Source of the DNA: Tieghemostelium lacteum
Taxonomy: Eukaryota; Evosea; Eumycetozoa; Dictyosteliales; Raperosteliaceae
NCBI GenBank assembly: GCA_001606155.1
Contig: LODT01000031.1
Coordinates: forward strand, 558,001-622,000
Reading direction: 5' to 3'
Length of the DNA stretch: 64,000 bases
This document shows positions 33,815 to 45,198 of this stretch, piece after piece. The position numbers and the translations under genes are program-made. The notes beneath the pieces are model-generated. The model saw nothing but the letters and a program-made list of their open reading frames with translations. It searched no databases and was not told the DNA's origin. Position 1 is the stretch's first letter, and every line of letters starts with the position of its first letter.

Positions 33815-34915
33815 ATGTATAAATTATATTCAATCAATAATTTAAATTTAACTGGAAATAGAAATGGTTATTTAGTTGGTCCACAAAGATTACTTAATGA
33901 GAAAGATGGTGGTAGAGTATTTCAAGATCATCTAGGAATTGTAAATGGTACTATATATCCATTGAATAGTAGACACCAGTTATACCATTCACCATTGTAC
34001 TCATCCTTCAAATATGATATTGAAAAATGTTCAAAATCTGTTGGAAGACTGTATTCAAGGTACCAATGCGACACAGATCCTAGTGATATACAGTGGTGTA
34101 TAGGATGTGGTTTTTGTGTTTCTCCGGAGAAGGTTCTGACATTGTATCATTTGGTAAAACCTCTGTGTTATAAGGAAGATAGAGTCTACAAACTCACTCA
34201 TATTTTTATATATTTTGGGGTTGATGCTACAGAGGGTGAAGTTCATACCACTACTATTCACAAGAACCCTTATGCCTATGAACTTGTTCATATCAGTGAT
34301 AGGAAAGTTGATGGATTGTTCCCTGATAGTCTTCCACTAGGAGGTAGAGACGACCTTCCATGGGACACTATGAATGATTTTACATTTCTTCAATTTTCAG
34401 ATTTAAAAAAGGTTCCAAAAGATCTTGAATATGTATTGCCTCAGTTTCCCATAACTCTTCCATCGGCAAATGAAATCTATCTCATTGGATATCCAAGTAA
34501 AATTAAATACAGTAAATTCAATGAAGACAACCCCAATGCAATTAATATTCATGGTCTCTATCGTTGGATGAAACATGAAACTAAAAGATTTCAACATAAA
34601 GTAGTTTCATTCTCAGAAGGTGTTTTCTATGACAGTTCTCTATCTATTCATAAATGTCCATCACTTAGAGGTCAAGCTGGTGGTCTACTAGGAAACTTCT
34701 TTACTGATTCAAAATTTGTTGGAATACATTTAGGTGGTACCAAAGAAAATAACATGGCAATATCTGTAGGATACCCATCTTTTGTCTATCTCTATTTCCA
34801 ATATATTGCATCTGATAGAGACTTTTTTAAAAAACATCAAAACGATCTAAGAGAATATCAACTCTATTATGAAACTATTAAAAATGAGCATCCAGATGGT
34901 GATAATTGGGTATAA
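33815..34915 (+). CDS. trypsin-fold protein, probable pseudoprotease
   Basis: Intronless, 366 residues, no signal peptide. The layout is that of a chymotrypsin-like double barrel. CIGCGFCVSPEKVLTLYHLV gives H112 in the catalytic-His position, NDFTFLQF gives D188 in the Asp position, and SLRGQAGGLLGN followed by FVGIHLGG matches the active-site serine loop. The usual GxSGG is GQAGG, so the nucleophile position is A288. The His and Asp being retained while Ser is lost points to a binding role or an inhibitor. Cytosolic trypsin-like proteins of this sort occur in dictyostelids. The family call rests on motif spacing and is moderately sure. Confidence 0.65.
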   Translation: MYKLYSINNLNLTGNRNGYLVGPQRLLNEKDGGRVFQDHLGIVNGTIYPLNSRHQLYHSPLYSSFKYDIEKCSKSVGRLYSRYQCDTDPSDIQWCIGCGFCVSPEKVLTLYHLVKPLCYKEDRVYKLTHIFIYFGVDATEGEVHTTTIHKNPYAYELVHISDRKVDGLFPDSLPLGGRDDLPWDTMNDFTFLQFSDLKKVPKDLEYVLPQFPITLPSANEIYLIGYPSKIKYSKFNEDNPNAINIHGLYRWMKHETKRFQHKVVSFSEGVFYDSSLSIHKCPSLRGQAGGLLGNFFTDSKFVGIHLGGTKENNMAISVGYPSFVYLYFQYIASDRDFFKKHQNDLREYQLYYETIKNEHPDGDNWV

Positions 34916-35009
34916 ATGAATCACCTCTTTTTTATCCAATTTCTAATTTAGAATGCATATCACCAATTTAGAGAGAGTGAAAAAATAAATAAAACATTTA
35001 TTATTATTT

Positions 35010-37690
35010 TTAATTCTCTATTTGTTCAAATTCATTAATTATTTCTTGATGAAGATCATCATCATCGTCTTCATCTACCAGATTATTTAATTGATTTTGA
35101 ATGTCATCAAAGAAACTATCGGAATTTGCAAAGTCAATAACACTTTGTTGTTTTGAATTTGAGGATCCTACAGTTATATTTGTATTAATATTATTATTAT
35201 TTACTGTAGATGTTGTTGTAGTTGTTGTAGTTGTTGTATCATTATTATTATTAATTAAATAACTATTACTTTTTGAACTATTATTGCTATTACTGCTGCT
35301 GTCATCACCACCAGCACCTCCATTTACACCTTCTCTATTCTCTCTTGATCTAGCTAAAAAATTTTGATTATTGTTATTATTATTGTTATTATTATTGTTG
35401 TTGGTATTATTATTATTATTTGTTGATTGTGTTATTGGGGCACCGTGGAAAGTAGTTGTAGTACCACCAACAGATATATAAGCACCACCAGCATATGGTA
35501 TATTATCAGATGCATAAGAAGGTGGGGGAATTTGATAAGTTCCTTTGGTTTCATAGAGAGATATATCCTCTTCAGATTTAAATTTCATTCCAACCTCTAT
35601 AGAGAGATCTTTTAAAAAGTTTACATAAATCTTTGTAAAGTTTCTAAATGCAGTCGGTGAATTGATATTCAGTAGTTGAGAATGGGGTATAATCAACTCT
35701 GCAACCAAAGTCTCTTTAATAGATAAAATACTGGATTTGAAAAAAAACTGAATTTCCAAATCGTCGTCTGGTTGATCAAAAACTGTAAAATCAGCACCAT
35801 ACGAGAAATCTGGTGTAAACTGCTTCGATTCAAATCTAGTGAGATCTTTCTTCTTGCCTAGTGATACAGTGAGATAGGTTATAGTGTCAAATGGGGTGTC
35901 AGAATAGGTGTTTTGTGGATTGGTAAATTGGTATCTGACTTTTAAAATCTCTAGAAATAGTCTGCCTGCGACTTGAACTGCTTTCTTTGCCATTTGTAAG
36001 ACTTCTAGCCAATCCTCTAAATCTCTTTCATTTTCAGCAGAGATTGTGTAAGGACTCTTTGATGTTATAATCTCAAATGCAAAGTTATAGCCATCTCTCT
36101 GAGCTGTTTCTGAACCCTCTTCAATTGCAACGATATCAGCAACTTGAATGACACCTGCCGGTGTTGTATCTTTAGGTGATTTATAGTAACTCAATGTATT
36201 GTCCTTCAAAACAAACCATCTTCTTCTCCAAGACTTAAAGTTATGTCCCTTCTTTAACAAGAACCCTGAATGCACACCAATAGTACCCTGTTTAGAAGCA
36301 GTGTCTTTAGCCTGCTTAATTTTCTCTGAATTGTTCTTTGGGAAAAAGAATATACTTCCAGTTCTAGGCTCCTTTTTATTCACTTCATGGTGAATCCATT
36401 TAATCTCCTTCTTAATCTCTTTCTGATACTCAAACTGCTGGTTATTGTCCGGTGTAAAAGGTTGGTTAACAACCTCTTCAAAATCCATTCTAAAGAAGAA
36501 ATCATTAGAGAAACGCTTGTCGCCATCTGGACCATCCAAATCCGATTTCCTCAAAATTAAAGTAGGCATTTGAAACATTCCAGTATGAAAATTAAATCTA
36601 GCAATCTGCTCCATTCTATAGAATGGTGTAATGTGTGAAAATACAACTAAAATATCACCTCTAACTATCTTTCTGACTTCAAATATCAGTGTAGCACTTC
36701 CAGCTTGATACTGTCTAGTCTCTTTAGTATCACCTTCAATAGGTGCACTAGTAAACAATCTAACTCCCTTCTGTGTTGCTGAATAAATATTTAGTACAGG
36801 GCATACGCCTTGTTTTAGTGGTCCATTAAAAAACTAGTTCGAATTTTTTATAAAACTATTAATATCCGAATTCAACCTAAATTCTATCAAATCTGTATAT
36901 AATCATTACCTTTGGTATAGTGTTCATTGTAATTGATTTTAAATAAATAGGAGCTACATTTAATTCTTTTCCACCTAGATAAATATCAGAAAAGTATCTA
37001 GCATAACGTATTTGCGAAGGACCTGTAATACCATAGTTATTATTGGATCTCTTTACTGCAAAGTATCTCATTGCATCACTATCGTTATCAAATAATCCAC
37101 CGTATAATAATAAACATGATATAATAGTTCCAGTACGCTGTTTTTGAAATTTTCAATATTAAAGTCAGTTTTCTTTGTATTCTAAAATATCTATCTAAAG
37201 AAGAAGTAGGGAAGGAGAGGTATACATACACCTTTACCAGCCATACAATGTACAATAACAACATTCATTGAATCCTGTTCCAACCAACGATAGATTGTTT
37301 TTACAATCTTGAATAGTAGTCCTAATGGTGGTGCATGATGATCAGGAAACCCACACCAATCATGTACTTTTCCATTGAATAGACTGTAATCGTATTTTCT
37401 CTCTGAAAGGTTGAATATCATATAATGCTCTTTATGTGTTTCATTGAGCATTTTTGCAACATCATGTATTGAATTTCTATAAGCTGCTTCTACACCATCT
37501 GCTGGAAATGACATTGCAATCACTCTCTCGCATATATATGTTAAATCTAAATCATATGTTTCATTTTCAAATCTGTGATAATATTACTGTTAATCCTCAT
37601 TGTTCCTTCTTACTCTACTAAATTCATATATTACCTTGTCTTATCAGCAGAAATTGTTTTTCTAACTGCTTTAACAATGGAATTATACAT
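35010..37690 (-). CDS. PTEN-like phosphatase with C2, PH and a second C2-like region
   Basis: Four exons (37635-37690, 37230-37572, 36910-37137, 35010-36833) give 816 residues. Residues 1-165 are the PTEN catalytic domain: YDLDLTYICERVIAMSFPA, DWCGFPDHHAPP with the WPD-loop-type Asp, and H127-C128-M-A-G-K-G-R134 split by an intron. A PTEN C2 follows (about 190-320). A PH domain at about 385-480 has the lipid-binding pattern LKKGHNFKSWRRRWFVL, fitting PIP3 or PI(3,4)P2. A second C2-like sandwich covers about 485-620, then Asn/Ser/Thr-rich sequence and an acidic end. The enzyme should dephosphorylate 3-phosphoinositides at the plasma membrane. PTEN has Lys where this has Met129. The exact paralogue is not assigned. 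Confidence 0.88.
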
Positions 37691-37944
37691 TATCAAAATG
37701 ATTATACAAATACAGTTTGTGTGATAAAAAAATAAAAAAAAAATTTTTCTTTTGATTTTTGTTTTGAATATCTTGTTTCGCCAAGTTTGCCCTAAAATCT
37801 CAGTTCTTGAATTCAAAATGCATTTGCAAATATGATAATATTTTTAGTGGTTTAATTTTAAAAACTTAACTTTTTATTGTTATGATCATTGGGTTTTTTT
37901 TTAATTCTTAAAAGTATACCTTTCAAAATGGGGAGTTGGAGATG

Positions 37945-39251
37945 TTAAGGGGAAGTGATATTGGAGGTTGATTGTTGACTATTACTAGAATTCAATGAAT
38001 TCAGAATAGATTGAATGGAAAAACTAGAGTCTGAAAGGACAATATACAAAAAGTTATCTGGATGTGAAAAGTATTCACTCAACCACGATAGAGTTGAGTC
38101 TAAAGGTGGTTCAATACCTTGAATCTTATATTTTACAGAGGGTGTAGATTTTAGATATTGAAGAATATTTAAAAATCCTGATTGTTGTTGTTGTTGATGA
38201 AGTTGTTCTTGAGCTTGGTGAATGGATATCAGTGAACTGGATGATGAAGTTGGTGATATAGTTGGTGATGTTGTACTAGTCGATGTGTTTGTAAATAAAT
38301 TGGATAATGTTGCAAAAGGTATACGATAAAATAAATTCTCTAATGTTAACTCTTGTCCATTTTCATCAATGGAAGGAATGAGTTCTTGGATTGGTGGTTT
38401 GTAGTGGTATATTATTCTAATTGGTATGTATTTATAACCACCACCGGCGTTATTATTATTACTACTACTACTATTACTATTATTATTATTATTATTATAA
38501 AACAACTTATTAATTGACCAAAATTTATCATAATCGTCTACAATTGATTTGGGAAATATTGGGTTATTTGAAAATAGATATAGTTAGTTTTATATGAAAT
38601 ATAGGTATAATATTAATTATTTGAAAATTGAAGTAGTGGGTTACATTACCACTCTTTCCAATACCTACGTAATCTTAGACCATCCCAAAGCTCATTGGAT
38701 TGATTGATATTTAGATTATTGATTTTATTAATGTCACCATGTTTGATATAGTATGCCTCCTTTAGGACATTTCTATAGTAAGTCTTTACCGATTCTTCAT
38801 TTAGACATTTCATTAAAAGTCTCTCTGGATAAGATTGAAAATGTACAGTTATATTCCAATAGGTTGCCTGTTGTTCAGTTCCACCTACCATTGTAGCACC
38901 TGGTGAAACTAAAGTATCAAATAATACACCAATAGGTACATGCCACTTCAATGGTATACCTTTATATTCCAACCACATCTCATGTAGAACCAATGTACTA
39001 CTAGAGAAATAGTCTTTAACTATATTTGTAATCAATGGGAAGTATGTATTTCTAGCTGCCATCAACTATTATGTATTTATATTGATTAATCTCTATATCT
39101 ATACTCTCTCAAAACACACTGTTCCATCTATACATACTGCAAAAGGAGCAGGAGGTAGATGTGATGTCAAATCATCTGGACTCAATGTAAATATTATTGG
39201 TATTTTACCTTCCCATATAGATCTTTTAATGTCTTCATCAAAAAATGACAT
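37945..39251 (-). CDS. atg5: autophagy protein ATG5
   Basis: Three exons (39138-39251, 38669-39065, 37945-38537) give 367 residues. It starts MSFFDEDIKRSIWEGKIPI, as ATG5 (WxGxIP). Other family landmarks are EMWLEYKGIPLKWHVPIGVL, WNITVHFQSYPE, ELWDGLRL..DYDKFWSIN and the end IQGIEPPLDSTLSWLSEYFS with HPDNFLYI. The Lys that accepts ATG12 corresponds to a conserved site in the central helical region (EAYYIKHGD). The ATG12-ATG5-ATG16 complex drives lipidation of ATG8 on phagophores. Asn-, Ser- and Gln-rich insertions lengthen it relative to the 275-residue animal protein. The second intron has a GTAGGT donor fixed by frame. The PTEN-like gene lies 254 bases downstream on the same strand. Confidence 0.93.
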
Positions 39252-40780
39252 ATTCCTTCTCTAACACCTAAGTTTATAAAAATTTAAAAAAAAAACAAAA
39301 ATTTTTTTTAATTGATTTTTTATTATTACTTTCACTTATTGCAACAATGTTTTTGTTATTACACCTCACAATGAAAAAAAAAAAATAGATTTATAATATA
39401 TATAAAATTTAAATTGTATAATGAAATGGGATTGGAATAAAATCAGATGAAATGGTAATGAAGTCATTGAGATTGAAGGAGAATATAATCATAATCTATA
39501 AAACGCCATCATCAACATACATGTTATAACACATTTAACAAATTTCATTGTCATTGAAGAGAGATCTAAGAAGAAGATCTATATTAACAAAACTAAGTTC
39601 AAACAGATTCTCAAAAAAAAAGGTTGAAAGAAGAAATTTTAGTTCATTAAGTCTTTTTTCAAAAAACCCTTTTATCTTGTTATGTGGAAGAGTTTTCCTA
39701 TAACTAAATGAATCAGTTGATCGTTATCATAAAAAATGTGACCGCTCTACAAATTTTTTGTTTTTTTTTCTATTAAAAAACTTGTATAAAGACTAAAATC
39801 ATGTAAATCACCCCCGTACACTTAAATCCAATTGTTTTCTTATATCAGACCAACCAAAACCTTGATCTACTACTATTTGCTTACCGACAATTTCCTTTTA
39901 CTGTGTATTGTGTAGAAATGGAGTGAAAAAAAAAACTCTCATCAATGTAAAGCAAGTTTGTTTTAGGAGAATGATGAAAAAATTACCACTCCATCCAAGT
40001 ACAAGTACTCTACAATTGATTAAAAAGAATAACATACAGAAAGTAGTAGAAAAAAAAAAATTAATTGAAACAAAATATAATTTTAGAAAAAAACTACTCT
40101 ACATTCACTATTTAGAGTGTAGAAATATAAATAATTATTTATAAAAATCACACCAAAGATAAATCAATTTTTTTTTTCCTCCTGTCCCTCTTCTTTCACT
40201 ACTCTTTATCTCTATCTCACTCCTCATCTTTTTTTTAGTTTTTTTCCTTTTTTCTTTTTCTTTTTTAATCAAATACACATTTAAATTTATAATAAGATAT
40301 TTTTAAAATTGAAAAATAATGTTCAATAAGATAAAGTTATAATTTATAATAAACTCAAAAAACAAACAGAGATTCATATAAATCACCTTTGAACATCACA
40401 AAATAGTAATAATAATAATATAATATTATTATCATAATTTTAAAATTATATAAGTTTAAAATTACAAATCAAATCTAACAAAAAAAAAAAAATTAATACA
40501 CAATCTTATTACTTTATATATATACACTACTATATCAGTAATACCATTTTTAAATATAAAAAAAAACAAAAAAAAACTCCCACGCACCATATATATTAAA
40601 TAATCTAGCCAATTAGTACCGTGTAAATCAACAGAAATCTAGAAGTAGAAAATTACTTGACAAAATATCCTTAGATAGAAAAAGTAAATATTATACATAA
40701 ATTAGTACTACTATATTGTTGTGTATTTGATAGTTATTGATAGCAAATTTGTGTGTATGTATCTGTTCCCTATTGTTTTC

Positions 40781-40786
40781 CACGTG
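40781..40786 (+). promoter_or_regulatory. CACGTG palindrome
   Basis: A single CACGTG hexamer, the core site for many bHLH and bZIP factors, sits in the 3.3-kb upstream region amid CA-rich sequence. GC-containing palindromes are rare here, but one hexamer can occur by chance. Confidence 0.25.
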
Positions 40787-41232
40787 TTTAGATATTTTAT
40801 TCTCATCATCACACTTTAAACTATCATCAAAAACCCCCCAATAGATAGATCTATTGGAATTAAATCAAACCACTAATTTCCAGTCAGAGAGTGTGGTTGT
40901 CGGGTATTTGTGAAAGTAGTCTCCAATGGAAGATTTTCCTTGTTTTTAATATTTTTTGTTTGTATATCTTTTTTGGCAAAAACAAAATAATCACTAGATT
41001 TAAACCCTGATACTTGTGGGCACCGAAATAGTATACAATTGAATGAAAAAAAAAAAAACAATTGCCAATACCAACAATCTCATGCTCACCCGCATTAAAC
41101 ACATTAAACAACCACAAGTATCACCACTCACTCATTCATAATAGAGTTTTATTTATTTTTTTTTCCATCCTATTTTGCATTGTTCGTGAAATCCACCACA
41201 CTATTTAATTAACACTGTTTAGTTGAATATTT

Positions 41233-41265
41233 AGTGTGAGGGGAGTGTGGTGTATTTGGATTTTA
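41233..41265 (+). promoter_or_regulatory. G/T-rich element plus 15-base motif, upstream of the bZIP-like gene
   Basis: A GTGTGAGGGGAGTGTGG tract resembles the G-box type bound by the dictyostelid GBF factor (alternating G with T/G). It abuts TGTATTTGGATTTTA at 41251-41265. The same 15-mer, inverted, adjoins a CA-rich tract before the kinase gene at 45031-45045. Confidence 0.35.
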
Positions 41266-42545
41266 ATAATTTTTATAACCCATTAAACACCGCTCTACAA
41301 TGTGTGATGGGGATTTAATAATTAAAACTTTCTATGGAATGTCAGTATGTGTGTATTGTGTCTGACAAATTATATCACAGATTCTGTCAAATTAAATATT
41401 TTCATTTTCTCTCCTATACTAAAGTTGAACAACAACAACACTCACTTTGAATACTTTTAGTTTTATTTTTTTACTATTTTAAATATTATTACTGTCTTTG
41501 TATTATTAAAATATTAAACTTTATATAAATGATTGAAAATTTTAATTTTCATTTTTATAACTTTGGATATTGACCAACCAAAAAAAAAAAACCTAATCAT
41601 CAACATCATCAATCATTTTTTAATTTATATCTTGCATCATCAGTTTTTTTTGAAATTAAAAATATATATATTTTATTGAATTGTTGAATTTTATATTAAA
41701 TTAATTAATTTTATTTCAAAAAGAAGCAAATAACCCCAAACTGTTCCATTCTTGTTCTTGTTTTAATGTAATTAAAAAAAAAATCATCGTTATTTAATTA
41801 ATCTTTTTTTGGAGAGATTTCATTTCAATTCCAAGTTTTTGGAATCACCAACACTATATCAATCAAATCACCTCTGTATGTCACAACTTTTCATCATAAA
41901 CACTTTAATATAATTTCAATACATATATATTTTTTTTTGTTTAATTTTTCAATTTCAACACAGATTTAATTTTTTAAATATTTATTATAAGACACAAACA
42001 GACAAATTTATATAAATTATTTTTGTATTTTTTTTTTTTTTATTGTTTTGATAGATTTGAAAAATTAAATCAAATATATCAATCCATTGTATTTTTAAAT
42101 AAATTATTTTAAAATTGTATATACCAAAATAAATATATAGTTTTTGGCACACACAAATTTTAAAATTTAATTTATATAATCAATTTGTAAACTATCAAAA
42201 AAAGTACCCACAATTTATTTCTATTATAATATTATATATCCTGCCAATATATATATATATATATTTATTTATTATAACCCATTGTATTTTATATTAAAAA
42301 CCCAATTGATACTTTTTAAATATTTTCCTATTTGTAATTTTAATATATTCGTTAAACTTAATAATATTACCACTGGATATTAACAATTCAATCAAAAATT
42401 AAATTCACCCAATAATCCCCCATTCCTGATATATATAAAAATATAATTTTTTCTAGAATTCTTATCCAAACATATATAATATATATAAAAATAATATACA
42501 AACAATTCCTCTGATATCACCCAACACCACTCACACCACACAATC

Positions 42546-44255
42546 ATGATTGAAAATAACAATAATAATCCTACAACACTACCACAACAACAACAACAAC
42601 AACAAAATATCAATAATACCAGTAACACTATAAATACTCTAAATAATAATAAAAAATTTATAGTGAATATAAATACAAATCTTGGTCAAGACAGCCAACA
42701 ACAAGTATCCAACAATACAAGAAATAATATTAATCAACAACAACAACACTTTCAAAAGTCAATAGATATTGAACATCTTCAACAACATCAACAACAGCAA
42801 CTTCCTCATCAACAAGTACTACAACTACAACAAAACTCTCTCCATTTCAACGGTCCATCAATCCAGAAAATGTCAAATTACACTAATGCTTCAAAGAACT
42901 CTCCAGTTACAATGTTGATGCAGAGTCAATCTAATCCAATTAATATTGCACAGTGTTCTGGTGGAAGTAGTTTTACAGATTCATTTTCCAGTAGTTTTAG
43001 TAGTCCTCCAACTAGTTTACCTTCTGATGGTTATAAAGGGTATAATAGTTTCTTGACATCTGGAGGACCTTTGAGTAGTGGGACTAATCCAGGGTCATCT
43101 CCATCCATGGGACCTTGTTCCGTTCCATCTCAATTGAATATAATAGGAATCAATTTAAATTCCAATAACGGATCTCCAATTGCACTGAACAGTTATATAA
43201 CATCAGCAACCTCATCACCATCTAATACACAGTCTTCTTCGTCTTCGTCATCATCTGAAAATCTTCAAACTACCACCACTACTACTACATCTTCAAACCC
43301 AACCAACGTTGCATCCGCGCAGAATCTTAAACCTAAACCAGCACGATCACCAAGTTCCATAGCCAAGAGACGTGAACAACATCGTGAACATGAAAGACAA
43401 AGGAGACTCAAACAAAAACAACTTCTTTCACAAGCACAAGATTTAAAAATTGAAAACAACACATTTAAACACCAAATCGAACTTTTAAAATCTGATCTAT
43501 CACAATTGCAACAGTACAAAATACTCTACGAATCCTTAGTCAATCAGTATAATATATTAATGAAACAACATGTTGAGATGAGAGACATGTTCTCGTTAGG
43601 TCACACATCACCAAATCCAACATTTCATTCATCTTTATTGCCTATACTCCCCCAACAACATCTCAATACCTCATCAACTTCTACAACCTCTAATAACACC
43701 AGTAATAATATATGTAATACTAGTCCATCACCTTTCCCTCCGCACCTTACCCCTACCCACCATCTCCATATACCACACCACAGTCACCATCATCCATCCT
43801 ATCTACCTCCACTTCCAAACTCCACTATTTATTACAATAACAATACACCTAATAACCCCAATACCTCTTCATCTTCATCACTCTTACCAGTACCCAATCA
43901 AAACAATACCTCATCACCATCATCATCCATCACAACCACAACCTCACAATCCAACATGCCACTATATAACAACAGCAGTAACAACAACAACCCATCTAAC
44001 ACCACTAGTTCTTTTAATGATTTTTACCCTATAGGAAGCTCCCCAATTGGAACTCCACTGATAAAGAAAGAACCTTCATTTTGTGATATACTAAGTTCAC
44101 CACCAACCAGTAGCAACATTGCATCAGTTGCCAATCCTAATTCTGTTCCTTCCTCTTCTTCATCTTCTAAATCTACAAACCATCATTACAATTCAAATAG
44201 TATTCACTACCAACAAGAACAACAGCAACTCAACTTTTGGAGTCAAAATTACTGA
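42546..44255 (+). CDS. basic coiled-coil (bZIP-like) protein rich in Gln, Asn and Ser
   Basis: Intronless, 569 residues. Residues of about 268-290 are strongly basic (SSIAKRREQHREHERQRRLK) and run straight into a coiled coil (LSQAQDLKIENNTFKHQIEL, then LKSDLSQLQQYKILYESL) of some 70 residues, the layout of a bZIP. The invariant Asn of classic bZIP basic regions is not evident, so DNA binding is uncertain. The rest is low complexity: poly-Gln at the start, Ser/Thr/Pro-rich flanks, His-rich HHLHIPHHSHHHPS, and a short conserved-looking KKEPSFCDILSSPP patch near the end. A transcription factor fits, and the very long upstream region agrees with that. Confidence 0.6.
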   Translation: MIENNNNNPTTLPQQQQQQQNINNTSNTINTLNNNKKFIVNINTNLGQDSQQQVSNNTRNNINQQQQHFQKSIDIEHLQQHQQQQLPHQQVLQLQQNSLHFNGPSIQKMSNYTNASKNSPVTMLMQSQSNPINIAQCSGGSSFTDSFSSSFSSPPTSLPSDGYKGYNSFLTSGGPLSSGTNPGSSPSMGPCSVPSQLNIIGINLNSNNGSPIALNSYITSATSSPSNTQSSSSSSSSENLQTTTTTTTSSNPTNVASAQNLKPKPARSPSSIAKRREQHREHERQRRLKQKQLLSQAQDLKIENNTFKHQIELLKSDLSQLQQYKILYESLVNQYNILMKQHVEMRDMFSLGHTSPNPTFHSSLLPILPQQHLNTSSTSTTSNNTSNNICNTSPSPFPPHLTPTHHLHIPHHSHHHPSYLPPLPNSTIYYNNNTPNNPNTSSSSSLLPVPNQNNTSSPSSSITTTTSQSNMPLYNNSSNNNNPSNTTSSFNDFYPIGSSPIGTPLIKKEPSFCDILSSPPTSSNIASVANPNSVPSSSSSSKSTNHHYNSNSIHYQQEQQQLNFWSQNY

Positions 44256-44345
44256 TTCCAAGTTGGTTGAATATATTCAATAATCTTTTTTGGACAAAAA
44301 AGTGAAGATAAGTATTATCCACCTCGTATTCATACTTCCCACTCC

Positions 44346-44396
44346 TTTTTTTTTTTTTTTTTTTTTTTTTTATGATATTATCATAACATTGTTATG
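44346..44396 (+). repeat. T26 tract followed by two overlapping palindromes
   Basis: A run of 26 T (44346-44371) is followed by TATGATATTATCATA (44371-44385) and CATAACATTGTTATG (44382-44396), both perfect odd palindromes sharing CATA. They lie about 90 bases after the bZIP-like stop codon. A transcription end or a protein-binding site is possible. Confidence 0.45.
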
Positions 44397-45198
44397 TTAT
44401 AATAATAAAAAAAAAAAAATGTAATTTCCTGCAATTAATATTTGACATGGAATATTCAAATAAATGCCACTATTTGTCTCTTTTAACTCTTTTTTTCTGA
44501 TAACAATATACCTAAATCAAGAATTGAAGATAAACCTCACCCTGGTTGATTTAAATTACATCAAATAATAAATACCATGATCAAATTGAAAGAAATCTCT
44601 TTAAACTTTTCATTTTAGATATTTGTTTATTCATTAATAGTATATTGGCTACATTGAGGATATTTTTCAAACTTGTGGAACTGAACAAACTAACTACGCG
44701 GTGAGATATTTTATTTTCAAATAAAACATTTATAAAATTTTTTTTTTCAACTCTCTCCCTCAAATTTTCATAATTGGACCTTTTTAGTAGTTGTAGTTAT
44801 AATTATCTGTTTTTTTTTATATTCCTAAATTACAAAGTGGTAATTGTGTAATAACTCACTCTCCACATACCTTCCTTTTTCACTATTGATTCCACTGTGG
44901 TAATAACAGTGACCATCAGTTCTCAAAATAGAATCTATTTGAAAAAGATTTACAGTCACACATAACTTCACCCCACAAACCAGTCTGCAGAATTTTTAAA
45001 ATTTCACTCCCACACTTTCACCCCCCTCACTAAAATCCAAATACAGTTTATTATAAAAATACCAACATCATCATCCTCCTCATCTTATTTATAAAATCCC
45101 AAACAATTCTATTTTTTTTTATCATAAACAACAATATTTACAACAAAATAATAATCAAGAAATATTTCTTTATAATAACTATATAATAATATTATAAT
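44397..45198 (+). other. intergenic region upstream of the Ste20-type kinase gene
   Basis: About 800 bases, AT-rich, without a credible open frame. Its right half has a CA/C-rich strand (44990-45085, CACTCCCACACTTTCACCCC type) that probably belongs to the kinase promoter. No RNA gene is seen. Confidence 0.4.
45004..45045 (+). promoter_or_regulatory. CA/C-rich element plus 15-base motif before the kinase gene
   Basis: The tract CACTCCCACACTTTCACCCC with CCTCAC leads into TAAAATCCAAATACA at 45031-45045, about 155 bases before the start codon. The 15-mer is the exact inverse of 41251-41265. Such CA-rich boxes are targets of GBF in Dictyostelium; the assignment is by resemblance only. Confidence 0.35.

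Larger units (their letters stand above)
39252..42545 (+). other. long AT-rich intergenic region (3.3 kb)
   Basis: This is the largest gene-free stretch of the window, between ATG5 (-) and the bZIP-like gene (+). It holds many A/T homopolymers, small ATATAT runs (42249-42262) and pyrimidine-rich tracts (40175-40260). Open frames up to 78 codons exist but their composition is that of the background and none shows a motif. The right part from about 41900 is nearly pure A/T. No RNA gene was identified. It most likely contains a large promoter region for a developmentally regulated transcription factor gene, plus ATG5 upstream sequence. Confidence 0.45.

Noticed and set aside
39908-40144. Plus-strand open frame of 78 codons in the large intergenic region
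   Set aside because: The composition is Lys/Ile/Asn as expected from background A/T content, with no motif and no promoter-like T tract.
40873-41117. Minus-strand open frames of 62-77 codons
   Set aside because: They contain homopolymer-coded Phe/Lys runs and no domain, and overlap each other in two frames.
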